This document shows, piece after piece, positions 55,540 to 64,000 of a stretch of 64,000 nt of DNA (position 1 is the stretch's first letter; each line of letters starts with the position of its first letter). The stretch lies in the NCBI RefSeq assembly GCF_963675165.1, contig NC_087388.1, positions 3,253,272 to 3,317,271 of the forward strand, in the 5' to 3' direction. The translations under genes were made by a program, and so were the position numbers. The DNA is from Halichondria panicea. Lineage: Eukaryota; Porifera; Demospongiae; Suberitida; Halichondriidae. A model generated the notes under the pieces. It worked only from the letters and a program-made list of their open reading frames with translations. It did no database searches and was not told where the DNA came from.

Positions 55540-56380
55540 TTTCCATTACCACCCAAGAGGTGGTATTGTTTTGATAAGGTGTACCATATACATTGTATAA
55601 CGTATAACCATCAGCATCTTTAGAACTGCACAGCAGTACTGCAGTATGGTACCTTCACTGTCAGACATCAACAAACTTTCATCGTCGCCGGATTTTTTGT
55701 CATCAGGATCTGTCATCGTTGGACAGTGACCCACTTCCATCAGACGGTCCAAAGCTACTGGTATCGCTACTGGTATCACTGCTTAGGATGGGAACTGGAA
55801 CTGGTCGTATAACATTTATATTGATGGGTTCCCCGGTAGTAAGTGTCGGAGGCCTTAGAAACGCTAGTCTATTGGCTAGAATGTAAGTGACATTGATATT
55901 AATTGACATTGATATTGTGTCTATCTTAACTTACTACTTATCTGTAGGAGTGTTAAGTGGCACGGGATACGTACATCTAAAGAAACTAAGCTAGCAAGCT
56001 AGATAGCTGAATCTATTTCTGTTGCTAAATTATGTTTGTTAAGAAGTGGAGCTATATATTTAGTTTGTAGGACTACTGCACTAGACATGTTGATGTGCAT
56101 GTGGGACCATAAATAATATACCTGGCTCCTCTTGATGATTGTAAGTTGTCATCTTTTATTTGTTAAAAATAATTAACAATAATAGGGAAATTCCCAGGGA
56201 ATTTCCCCTCACGTAGACAGTAAATTTCATTGTAAAAAATAAACGTTCGGTGAGTTTCTTCAACGTCCGCGCTTGACCTGTTTAAGAGACCCACATTTTT
56301 ACAGGTAGGTAGAGGAAGGGTTGAAGTTAGCACCTGTGAAAAAAAATTTTTGCCCATGCCTACTAAAATGATTGGCCTAT
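55540..56380 (-). mobile_element. TIR element family R4, inverted partial copy C
   Basis: Contains, in reverse orientation, AAACGTTCGGTGAGTTTCTT, GGTAGGTAGAGGAAGGGTTG and CTTAGAAACGCTAGTCTATT. These match 43280-43780 of copy A, including its non-terminal GGCCTCCGACACT and AGTGACATTGATATT parts. The terminal repeat itself is missing at the 56.38-kb end. Confidence 0.8.
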
Positions 56381-56643
56381 AGCTTAATGCTTCATTGGCC
56401 GACACAATAATATATTGAGATGAATAAACTTCAATGGCGTTTAATCAAGTTAGTAAAAAGGCACGTCCATAATCATCGAAAAGTTAAACATTGTTTTGTA
56501 AGTACATTGTTTTGTAAGTATCCTTAATTGAAAATTAACATGAAATTTCCTTGACTATTTGTTCCAGCTTACCTGATGTACATAATTATCAAGATTTACA
56601 ACTTTCTGCACTCTACGTATCATGTGACCACCCCCACTAGTAA

Positions 56644-57135
56644 TTGCAGACCCACGCACGTGATAAACACGTGGCACGTGGTATAAACCCTACCAACCAA
56701 AACGTTCCGTTCAACGGACATTCATTAACTACGCTTCTACAACAACTACGCTTCCGCTTCTACACAGTACCAATTACATGTACACTCACCTACCCCACCC
56801 CGCCATCTCTCCACATACGCCCGCCGCTCCCTATAACCGTTGAAATTGTGATGGCCCAAATACCCAACATGCGGGTAGTTTGGTGCACAGCACTCAATTT
56901 CCGCAATACTGGAAAAATCAGATCGAATTTGAAGGGACACGGAAAAAATGTGTTGAAGCGCAATATATCTTTAGAGGGAGAGGGGGCGTTTAAACGAGGA
57001 GGACAGGAGAGCGTTTATGTCTACTCCAAAACTGCAGCAGACCTATTTCTCAGCTTAAATTTAAGTCATAGGAGTGTCCGGTATCTCTCTTTCTGCATCA
57101 TAAAAAGTATTATTATTCTGTATAGGCGATTATGA
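56644..57135 (+). CDS. Hypothetical ORF of 163 codons
   Basis: Open frame with a mixed N-terminal half and a more protein-like stretch (AQIPNMRVVWCTALNFRNTG, then EGEGAFKRGGQESVYVY). No family recognised, no splice signals that help. The start GCAGACCCACGCACGTGATAAACA resembles 41823-41845, so at least the first codons lie in a dispersed repeat. May be a chance frame. Confidence 0.2.
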   Translation: MQTHARDKHVARGINPTNQNVPFNGHSLTTLLQQLRFRFYTVPITCTLTYPTPPSLHIRPPLPITVEIVMAQIPNMRVVWCTALNFRNTGKIRSNLKGHGKNVLKRNISLEGEGAFKRGGQESVYVYSKTAADLFLSLNLSHRSVRYLSFCIIKSIIILYRRL

Positions 57136-57139
57136 CAAA

Positions 57140-58685
57140 GACAGAGCTTTTACCCTGGGCATTTATTCAGGAGTACGGTACATGTACTGTATCATAACCT
57201 CTTTGTTTTTTTTCTTCATTTTTGCTATTACTTTTTTGTTCGTTTTCTTTGCGTGGTGGTGGCCCTGTAATAATTGCATAATAAATAGAGCAGTATGCAA
57301 GTACATGTACTTACTATTCTCCACACCCTTGATTATCCTCTTATTTCTTCTTGCTTCTTATTATACTCAATTATATAGTTACACACATTTAATAGATCAG
57401 GAGTGGACACAAAGCATGACAAAATAACTGGAGTAGACTGGAGTAATAAGTTTCATAAGTTACTGTTGAAACTTTCACAAAGAAGGTACAAACGAAACAA
57501 TTTGAAAGACTACCACAGGTAAAGTTTACACGATGTTTGGCAATGTTTCTCAGTTCAGAGTAACTTCGTGGTAAAACTCCTTTCGTGTGTGGTCTCCGGT
57601 TGGCTTGGCATAGGAGTACTTGCATAGGAGTACACGATTACATTGCAATGGCCTAACTTCAGTGGCCTAACTTCAGAACACTTCAGAACAATACAATCAC
57701 CGTTGCAATTGAATTGAGTACTGGATCTCCAGGATTGACATTGCGTAGGTTTCCCCCACATGACTTCTTGATGAAACAAAAGGTTTCGGATTACCGATCG
57801 GACTGGTGTGCTTTTTTTCTTGAACTTCTTCAATATTTCCATTACGTCGGCAAGAGAGCATACTGCTTGCTTAAGAGGAAAAACTTGTTCAAAACTTGTT
57901 CAAAAGAGCTATCTTTTGAACAAATAGTTTGATATAGAGCTGTCACGGTAACTTAGCTTTCCGTACAATAGCTTTCCGTACAATAGTTGGAGTGAGCTAA
58001 CCTTGTCGGATATAACTTTGACCAACAGTCCCTAAACCACAGAACTGACTACAGTGGGTGTATTGGGATTGTAGCACACGTAAACCCATGAACAACCCTA
58101 CATAAACTTGCAATCAGATGTCAAGAAGTATAGAAAAATAAGAAGTACAGAGCCAGGCGAAAAAGAGGAAAAAGAGTAAGCAATTTTAGGTGATTAGTTG
58201 TGCTGCCTGCTGAGGTGAAATATTGGCAGCAACTCAAAATTGAGCAAGTGTTTATGTATATAATTATACGCTCAATAATTATACGCTCAATACTAACACC
58301 TATTCATACTAAACCTATTCATACTAACACCTATTCATTCCTGCTCAACACATCCACAATTTCTTCAAGATAATAGCTTGCTCTATCAAATCGGCATGCA
58401 GCTGCTGCTACCTGTACTTTGCACAAATAGAAATCTATTACTGATAGAAATCTATTAGTGTAGTATAATATTATTCCACCTCCCTTCCACCTCCCCCTCC
58501 CCACATACAGTTTTGCTTGCAATTTTCTTCGTACGCCCTTGATACTACCTTGATACTACCTTACTACCCCCAACCAAACTGTTACCTTGTTGGATTGTTA
58601 TGTTATACTTATACTTTTCATTGTGACTGGCGACCAAGTGACCTCAGTGACCTCAGACACTGCACTCGTTTGTTTTTGATTCAGT
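57140..58685. other. No supported gene
   Basis: A short hydrophobic frame at 57182-57427 is T-rich and most likely accidental. Duplications such as TAACTTCAGTGGCC / AACTTCAGAACA near 57655-57690 and TTGATACTACC near 58540 are present. Confidence 0.5.
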
Positions 58686-58689
58686 TAAT

Positions 58690-59030
58690 GGGGGTGCCGC
58701 ACAATTTAAACCACGCCCACTTCTGGGGGTCATGCCCCTTTTGTCGGCGACGCCTACTAGAAGCTAGCTACAGCTACAGTAGTGCCATCAGAATGAAACA
58801 AAATCAAACTCTAGCCAACTCTTCTTAAGGTATGTCAAATGTCAATGCAATCATGTCTAGTCTAGTCTCTGTGTTAATGTAGAAGTGTAAGTGATGATAA
58901 AGGTTTGTTCCTTTGCTTGATCTGACGAGTCTTGATTCTTTTCTTTTCAGGCCACTAAAAGATTGATCAGCTTACCAGGAGGTGACAGGCAGCGTGCAAA
59001 GTATGACCACCAGTACCTTGAAAAGAGACA
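58690..59030 (+). repeat. Dispersed repeat family R3, copy 2
   Basis: Matches 21200-21660: CCACGCCCACTTCTGG, TTTTGTCGGCGACGCCTACT, AGCCAACTCTTCTTAAGGTA, TTTCAGGCCACTAAAAGATT and GGTGACAGGCAGCGTGCAAA. The exon-like end after TTCAG has small differences from copy 1 that change the frame. Confidence 0.8.
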
Positions 59031-59289
59031 TTGCAAACATTGTAATTTTATTGTACATTTAATTATATAATTATACTATACATTCGATCCAAGAACCTGA
59101 GGCTCCACTTCCTGCTGCCTAGCCTTATTATTGAGCCCCTCCCCACTCTTTACTAGTTCCCATGGATCTAACTGGTATAAAGTTATTGTAACTATCACTG
59201 CACTATTAAGCTGTAGATAGCTGCAGTAAGTGTAGCTTCCTTCTAGCCAGCCAGTGATATCTACTTGAGCTTCTCTGAGTCTGGATGGG

Positions 59290-59890
59290 CAGGGGCGTAG
59301 CCAGACTTTTGAAACAGGGGTTTCTTCAGAAAAATCAGCGGCGCGAAATTTTGTGGCCACGCCCACTTCCGGTACCACACCCTCTTGATTGGGGCACACC
59401 TACTGCTTATTGACTATTGTTCATGACTTTTTTACATGTTTGTGAGAAGCTAGCTAGCTATAGACGTAACATACTAGGCATGCAGGTGCCAATTGTGTAT
59501 TGCTAGTCTAGCTGAGCAACAATTAAATGTCATTTACCTGAGAGGTTTCATGTGGCTGAGATTGTTCTAAACTTGTACACTTCCTGAATAAAGTTGTGCT
59601 TAGAGCTGAGTCTGAGAATACTGGAGCATTCAGGATTGATACTAGATCTAGAACTTAAGTCTTGTTCTTAAGTCTTGTTCTTCTTTGTTTGAGGTAGCTA
59701 GCTAGCTGAGACTAACTAGCTGAGACAAAGCCAAAGTGAAACGCTTCACGGTGCTGCTCTGATTATTGATTTGCAGCCACGTGTGAAAAGATGGGCAGGG
59801 CTGCATGATTTCGGGAGCCCTGCCCAATTTTCTCAGCAGCTCCTGGGGGGGTTTCTGGGCAACCAGGAAACAATGGTAGCTACGCCCCTG
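59290..59890. mobile_element. Non-autonomous hAT-like element, 5-bp target duplication
   Basis: Left end CAGGGGCGTAGCCAG (59290), right end GTAGCTACGCCCCTG (59890). Flanking direct repeat ATGGG at 59285-59289 and 59891-59895. Same terminal octamer as the 37.9-kb element. A further end of the same type (TGTACGCCCCTG, ending 59930) lies just outside, indicating another, truncated or nested relative. Non-coding. Confidence 0.82.
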
Positions 59891-60289
59891 ATGGGGGTGC
59901 TGGAGCACTACCCTGTGTACGCCCCTGAAGGGTCTAAGGGTCCTTCTTTTTTTAGTTTTTTCAAAATAACGCTTGTCAAGAGTTGCCGTCAGTTCTGTAT
60001 ATAAAATTGATACAATTCGGCAGTGTGCATGTTTATGGTGTCAACTGTTTATGGTGTTTATGGTGTTGGTGTCAACAGACACACACATACATGTATTCCT
60101 GAGGCAGACAATAAACACATTATCGCCATGCTCATGCTCTCTTCCTTATCTTCCTTATCATCCAATCTGATCATCCAATCTGAGATATCTGGCCTAGCAC
60201 TGTCTTTTCTTTTCATTTCGTAAACTGCTGCTCTGTCTAAACTGACTATTGTATAATAACTTCTATTGTATAATAACTTCATCATAATT

Positions 60290-61132
60290 GTGACAGTGCC
60301 AATGAAAAGGGACCTTAACGCGGCAATAGAATTTAGTAAAAATGAAAAACATACACAAAGTTTTTTTTTTCACAGGTGCTAACTTCAACCCTTCCTCTAC
60401 CTACCTGTAAAAATTTGGGTCTCTACGAAGCAGGTCAAGCGCAAGCGCGGACGTTGAAGAAACTCACCGAACGTTCATTTTTTACAATGAAATTTACTGT
60501 ACGTGAGGGGGAATATCCCTATTATTGTTAATTATTTTTAACAAATAAGGACTATTTCATCAGCCCAGTACTTACAATCAAGAGGAGCCCACAATGGCAG
60601 TGATACCAGTACTAAATTAAAGGAGGAAAGCTTCTTATAAGGCTACTAATAAGTTGGATCAAGCCTTAGATCGATACGGACGAGTACTAAGTGAAAGACT
60701 ACCTGGCTCCATACAAGTGAGGAATCTTTTATAAGACTGATACATTACACAGATAATAAGTACAAGCTTATAACAAGACATGAGAGCTTACCATTCGAGC
60801 GACGGGAGTCTTTGTCTCTTTATTTCTTCGAAGATCCTTCCTAGGTGCCAGCTACATAGCTATACATAGCTAGAGAGTCCTAGAACGCCTAGCCTTCATC
60901 CAACTAACTTGTCTTCTCCAGAACATCTATTTAGGAAGTGCCCGGAAGCCAATAATTGAACTTTAATTATCATGACGTTTGAGCGTCATTTACTCAAGAG
61001 GGCGTTGCAATACCTTCGTAGCGTTCCCTCGAACATATCTCCGGAAAGAGGAGGTCGATCTTGGTATCATTTTGAAGCTTAACTGATTCGAAAATGCCCG
61101 CGTTAAGGTCCCTTTTCATTGGCACTGTCACA
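60290..61132. mobile_element. TIR element family R4, copy D
   Basis: Termini GTGACAGTGCCAATGAAAAG (60290) and CTTTTCATTGGCACTGTCAC (61132), continued by GGGACCTTAACGCGG / CGCGTTAAGGTCCC and flanked by ATAATT on the left and AATTAT on the right. The interior matches copy A, but about 12 bp of the terminus differ (CAATGAAAAGGGA instead of TAGGAAAACCCC), so the two represent subfamilies with different ends. Confidence 0.92.
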
Positions 61133-61174
61133 ATTATAATCATTAAAACATGAAATTTACTAAGTTGGAAACTC

Positions 61175-62275
61175 TGTTTAAGTTGGAAAGCCTGCTGGTC
61201 TACTTGATATAGCCTGCCTGGTATCCAACTGTGCTCAAGAAGTACAGACTGTAGCTAGAAAACTTCTTGGTAGAGCTGACATGCTGATAGCGCACAACCA
61301 AGAAGAACACCTCAGGGGAGAGAGAGCAACAGCAGGTGAAGGTAGCTGGTGTACCCCTTAGTAACTATTTCGAGATCTGAGAATGCATACCGTCTCACTG
61401 ATCGTAGAAATATGCTTGATTACGTACCATTCATACTCAAAGTGACGAGATTAAAGGTGTGTCTGTTATCTTTGAGGAAGTATTACTGCGATTTATGGAT
61501 GATGAATTCACCTTACAACAACGAGTACAGATGCTGTCTTAAGTCTTTGCCAGAGAGCTACTCACGGTGCTTTCAGGTCACTTATAGTATCCATCCAAAC
61601 AACTTCCTAGCCGACAGAGCTTCAACCAACAATGTTGCCATGCGAACCTATCTATCCCAATGTGGTGGACAAGACAATTGACCATGTTGGCAGCAAATTC
61701 AAAACACCTGTTCATGGATATCTCTCTTTTCCCATAGCACTGCTATGGAAGACTGCAGGAGCATGAAAAGCTATTCCAGTACTCGATGGTGGAGCAAGTG
61801 GGAGGTAATGAAGCAAATGATGCTCCCATTTTTAACCGAAAACGAAGACATTGGAATGGCCAAGGCCGTTTTGAACACTTCACAAAAATGTACCTGCCTT
61901 CGCATTGAAGTAGCGGACTGGGGTGAGCCGTTTGTTAAGGCGTGCTATTATCTGGAAGGAGATGGCCCATTAGCTGTCGATTATTACGAAGCTATGGATA
62001 AAATCATAATCGGAATACGCACGGAGTACACCCCCAATGTCAGAGCAGTTGCTCAGTTGCTGTCTGGAAAGTCTCCTACTGATCGCTAAAGACTGTGTTC
62101 GACCAGGATTGGGTTCGACCAGGATTGGATTACTTTCAAAGGCAATTGGATACGAGTTAAAAAGATCTTTAGAGGTATTCAACGGTTGCCGTCTGTTTAC
62201 ACCCTCAAAAGTGCATACTATGCAGTCCCGACTTTTCTCACGAACCAGTCAGGTCCAGCTTTATCTTCATCTATA
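61175..62275 (+). pseudogene. hAT-like transposase, frame-disrupted
   Basis: Plus-strand coding pieces in order: GLLDIACLVSNCAQEVQT and MLIAHNQEEHLRGERATA; FEEVLLRFMDDEFTLQQRVQ; SIHPNNFLADRASTNNVAM; YPNVVDKTIDHVGSKFKTP; SYSSTRWWSKWEVMKQMM; LTENEDIG and TCLRIEVADWGEPFVKACYY, LEGDGPLAVDYYEAMD; NVRAVAQLLSGKSPTD; DCVRPGL; and NGCRLFTPSKVHTMQ. The RASTN..A..T and TRWWSKWEV..Q...F blocks fit a hAT-like RNase-H-fold transposase family that is multi-copy in cnidarians and sponges; assignment to hAT is inference. At least four frame shifts are present, and a perfect 16-bp duplication (62097-62128) disrupts the VRPGLDYFQRQLD block. It starts just right of R4 copy D and ends just before the piggyBac end; no TIRs identified. 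Confidence 0.65.
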
Positions 62276-62699
62276 ACTAAATTAAATGTTGTACCGCACC
62301 AGCCGAATTATAGCACCAGCCTCGGTTAGGACTTTATGCGTCCTCTTTTATAACGCGCCCATTTATAACGCCCATCTACATTTACATGCACTTTAACCCT
62401 TTCCCCGTTTTAATTAAAAATGAACCTGTTATTCTTTAAAAATCCATAACTCATGAACCACAGGTTGAAAAATCATGGAACAAGTTTCTACAGGTAGCCT
62501 TGGACGTCGGGAGTCTTATGATGTCACCAGTGTTGCCTAGCAACGAACCACGCCCCCATAATTAGCAATCGTTTTCACACATGTGCAAAATAAGTATTGT
62601 ATGACGATTATAACAAGTCTTCACAAAGCACACACATATGCATTATAAGAGATTGTTTGTGATGCTTTCCAAGCCACCCAGGAGGTACATCACAGAGCT

Positions 62700-62885
62700 C
62701 GTTTTTTTAAAGTGGTTCGGTAATACCCCTATTGAGCAGACATGCTCTCCACTCTCAATCAAATTGAGGATTTTTTTTATAGTGGTTCAGGAGTCACCCC
62801 TAGTGAGCAGACTTGCTCTCCACTCTCAGTTTTTTTTATAGTGGTTCAGGAGTCACCCCTAGTGAGCAGATTTGCTCTCCTAAAA
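62700..62885. repeat. Tandem repeat, unit about 66 bp, three copies
   Basis: TTTTTTTATAGTGGTTCAGG, AGTCACCCCTAGTGAGCAGA and TTGCTCTCCACTCTCA recur three times (two intact units plus a diverged first). They lie just downstream of the transposase stop within the piggyBac element. Confidence 0.9.
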
Positions 62886-62889
62886 ACTG

Positions 62890-64000
62890 CACCTAGCAAG
62901 CATAGTTGCTTTCATGGTGGTATTTCTTCCAACAGTTGCGCTTACACAGCCAGACGTTACACACTGAACACGAGAAGCGCGTCTCGTGCCTATACTGTGC
63001 CCTAGTAAGCTTCTTCTTGCCTTGTTATTGTACTCGGGATTATGATCAAGGGTACAGTCCTTGGTCTACCTTTGTTATCTATGAGCTCCTCTGCTAGCTC
63101 TAATTTGAATTTGATGTAAATACCCTTCCTCTCACGTGTCCAAGCAAACTTCCATAGATGGTAAGCATTGAGGATGCTGGTCTCTAACAGGTAGGAAAAC
63201 ACGCGCTTCTTGGAGCGCCTACCTAAATTGTAGCATGCAATCAGTTGGTCTCCCCTGTTAACACCACCCATACACCTCCTCTGGTAGTCGGGCATAAGGG
63301 GGGCATAAGGGGAGGGCGGCATGTAACCCAGATACGACTACCATCAAGGGTAGGGTAGTGCGCTTCACTTGGGATACAGTTGAGGCCACAGCTAAATGAA
63401 TAGTCGTCAGGAAGTAAATGGGACGACTGTCTACCCAACAACAAGCTAGGAGGGGACCAGAGGAACAGTGCCCTTTTCCCTTGTTCTTAGGGACCACTAG
63501 TTCACCGTATATAACGAGCAGTTCCACAAGCACCAACCCCCTTGTTATGTAATGTCAGAAATAGTTTGGGCGATGTGTAATAGTTATCAACATAGAGCGT
63601 AGGATTGTACTTCTCCAACCCATTCATAAGGCTATACACCACTCGAGATGTCGCGCCTATGTAGCTGCGGCAGCACCAGTATATATTTGAATGCGTTTTA
63701 TATACGCACTAACAGCATCAGACAGCACAAACACCTTTATGCCCCACTTAGTTGGCTTGAAGCCTTTGAACTTAATCATAGCTTCATCTATTGTAAGCTC
63801 AGAGTGGGTCTCAGAGTCTCAGAGTGGGTGTGATATTGCGATTCAAATTGGTCTGATATTAGATCAAGCAGATCACGTACTTTGAAAAGCTCCTCTAGGA
63901 TCTAGGTTACACAAATGGAAGTACCGCTCAAATGTGACGCACGACATAACTTTAGATAAGATGAGGGGGTGCTTAGTGGTCCAGTACAGATCTAACGACG
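62890..64000 (-). pseudogene. piggyBac transposase, 3' part, frame-disrupted
   Basis: Read leftward from the window edge. A weak VTFERYFHLCNLD region comes first, then TIDEAMIKFKGFKPTKWGIK and VFVLSDAVSAYIKRIQIYTG around 63800-63670 (catalytic D region). Decayed frames follow. RCMGGVNRGDQLIACYNLGR, SKKRVFSYLLETSILNAYHL and FAWTRERKGIYIKFKLELAE lie at about 63280-63080. After a frame change, YRHETRFSCSVCNVWLCKRN and CWKKYHHESNYAC end with a stop near 62890. The terminal Cys/His-rich domain matches the C-terminal zinc-binding domain of piggyBac transposases, and the MGGV.R.DQ motif carries the final catalytic-type Asp. Several stops interrupt the 63350-63680 part. The N-terminus lies outside the window. 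Confidence 0.88.

Larger units (their letters stand above)
62397..64000. mobile_element. piggyBac element, left part (runs off the window)
   Basis: TTAA (62393-62396) followed by CCCTTTCCCCGTTTTAATTA marks the terminus. About 200 bp next to it match the non-autonomous copies at 18.2 and 24.0 kb. A transposase gene on the minus strand enters from the right edge. This is the likely autonomous-type relative of the short copies. Confidence 0.85.

Noticed and set aside
57182-57427. 81-codon hydrophobic frame resembling a small membrane protein
   Set aside because: T-rich DNA gives Phe/Leu runs; there is no start context, splice or homology support.
1-64000. tRNA, rRNA, snRNA genes or host promoter elements
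   Set aside because: Scanning by eye found no B-box-like GGTTCGAATCC in a cloverleaf context and no rRNA-like conserved stretch; a covariance-model scan would be needed to exclude them.

Overview
The window looks like animal nuclear DNA, most probably from a sponge (demosponge type). It is AT-rich, has short GT..AG introns, no operons and no ribosome binding sites. Nearly every recognisable coding stretch belongs to multi-copy gene families known from sponges and cnidarians: DUF6589, DUF7869, HECT-type ligases, piggyBac, hAT, Helitron, Tc1/IS630 and Ty3/gypsy. Species is an inference; no rRNA, tRNA or mitochondrial marker was found. I see no clearly intact single-copy host gene. The window is best read as a dense transposon landscape, in which at least eight element classes lie side by side or nested.

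Layout. 0-8 kb: duplicated blocks and a decayed piggyBac transposase (2.0-2.8 kb). 8-13 kb: mostly non-coding with dispersed repeats. 13-16 kb: a hAT dimerisation tail, an unknown minus-strand multi-exon fragment, a 280-bp CA-rich block and a Helitron Rep fragment. 18-25 kb: two complete non-autonomous piggyBac elements with TTAA target duplications and a ~65-bp minisatellite. 26.5-32.3 kb (minus): the two ends of a HECT-family gene enclose a recognisable multi-exon DUF7869 gene, one of whose introns is a 1.2-kb minisatellite. 33.5-35.3 kb (minus): a decayed multi-exon transposase resembling the CACTA/tnp2 group. 35.5-36.7 kb: a large foldback element. 37-40.2 kb: a tandem array of exon-like cassettes containing an inserted hAT-like element with 5-bp target duplications. 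40.2-41.4 kb (minus): gene fragment with a WHDHS motif. 42.7-45.8 kb: six-exon DUF6589 gene with a TIR element in one intron. 46.5-47.6 kb: palindromic element with a 115-bp MITE whose empty site is preserved in the opposite arm. 48.1-49.3 kb: orphan gypsy integrase. 49.3-54.3 kb: two related Tc1/IS630-class elements, each carrying a DDE transposase and a second, tail-to-tail gene. 54.5-62.3 kb: MITEs, TIR-element copies and a hAT-like transposase. 62.4-64 kb: one end and the 3' half of the transposase gene of a piggyBac element that appears to be the parent of the non-autonomous copies.

The most unusual signals are: (1) very frequent, mostly perfect two-copy tandem duplications of about 5-50 bp, several of which interrupt reading frames that are restored exactly if one copy is ignored. 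They are either assembly joints or an unusual mutational process. (2) The paired two-gene Tc1/IS630 elements, whose accessory ORFs both end in a SHOCT-like helical motif. (3) The nested HECT/DUF7869 arrangement. The transposase genes seen here carry frameshifts or stops as read, so none should be called functional without checking the assembly.
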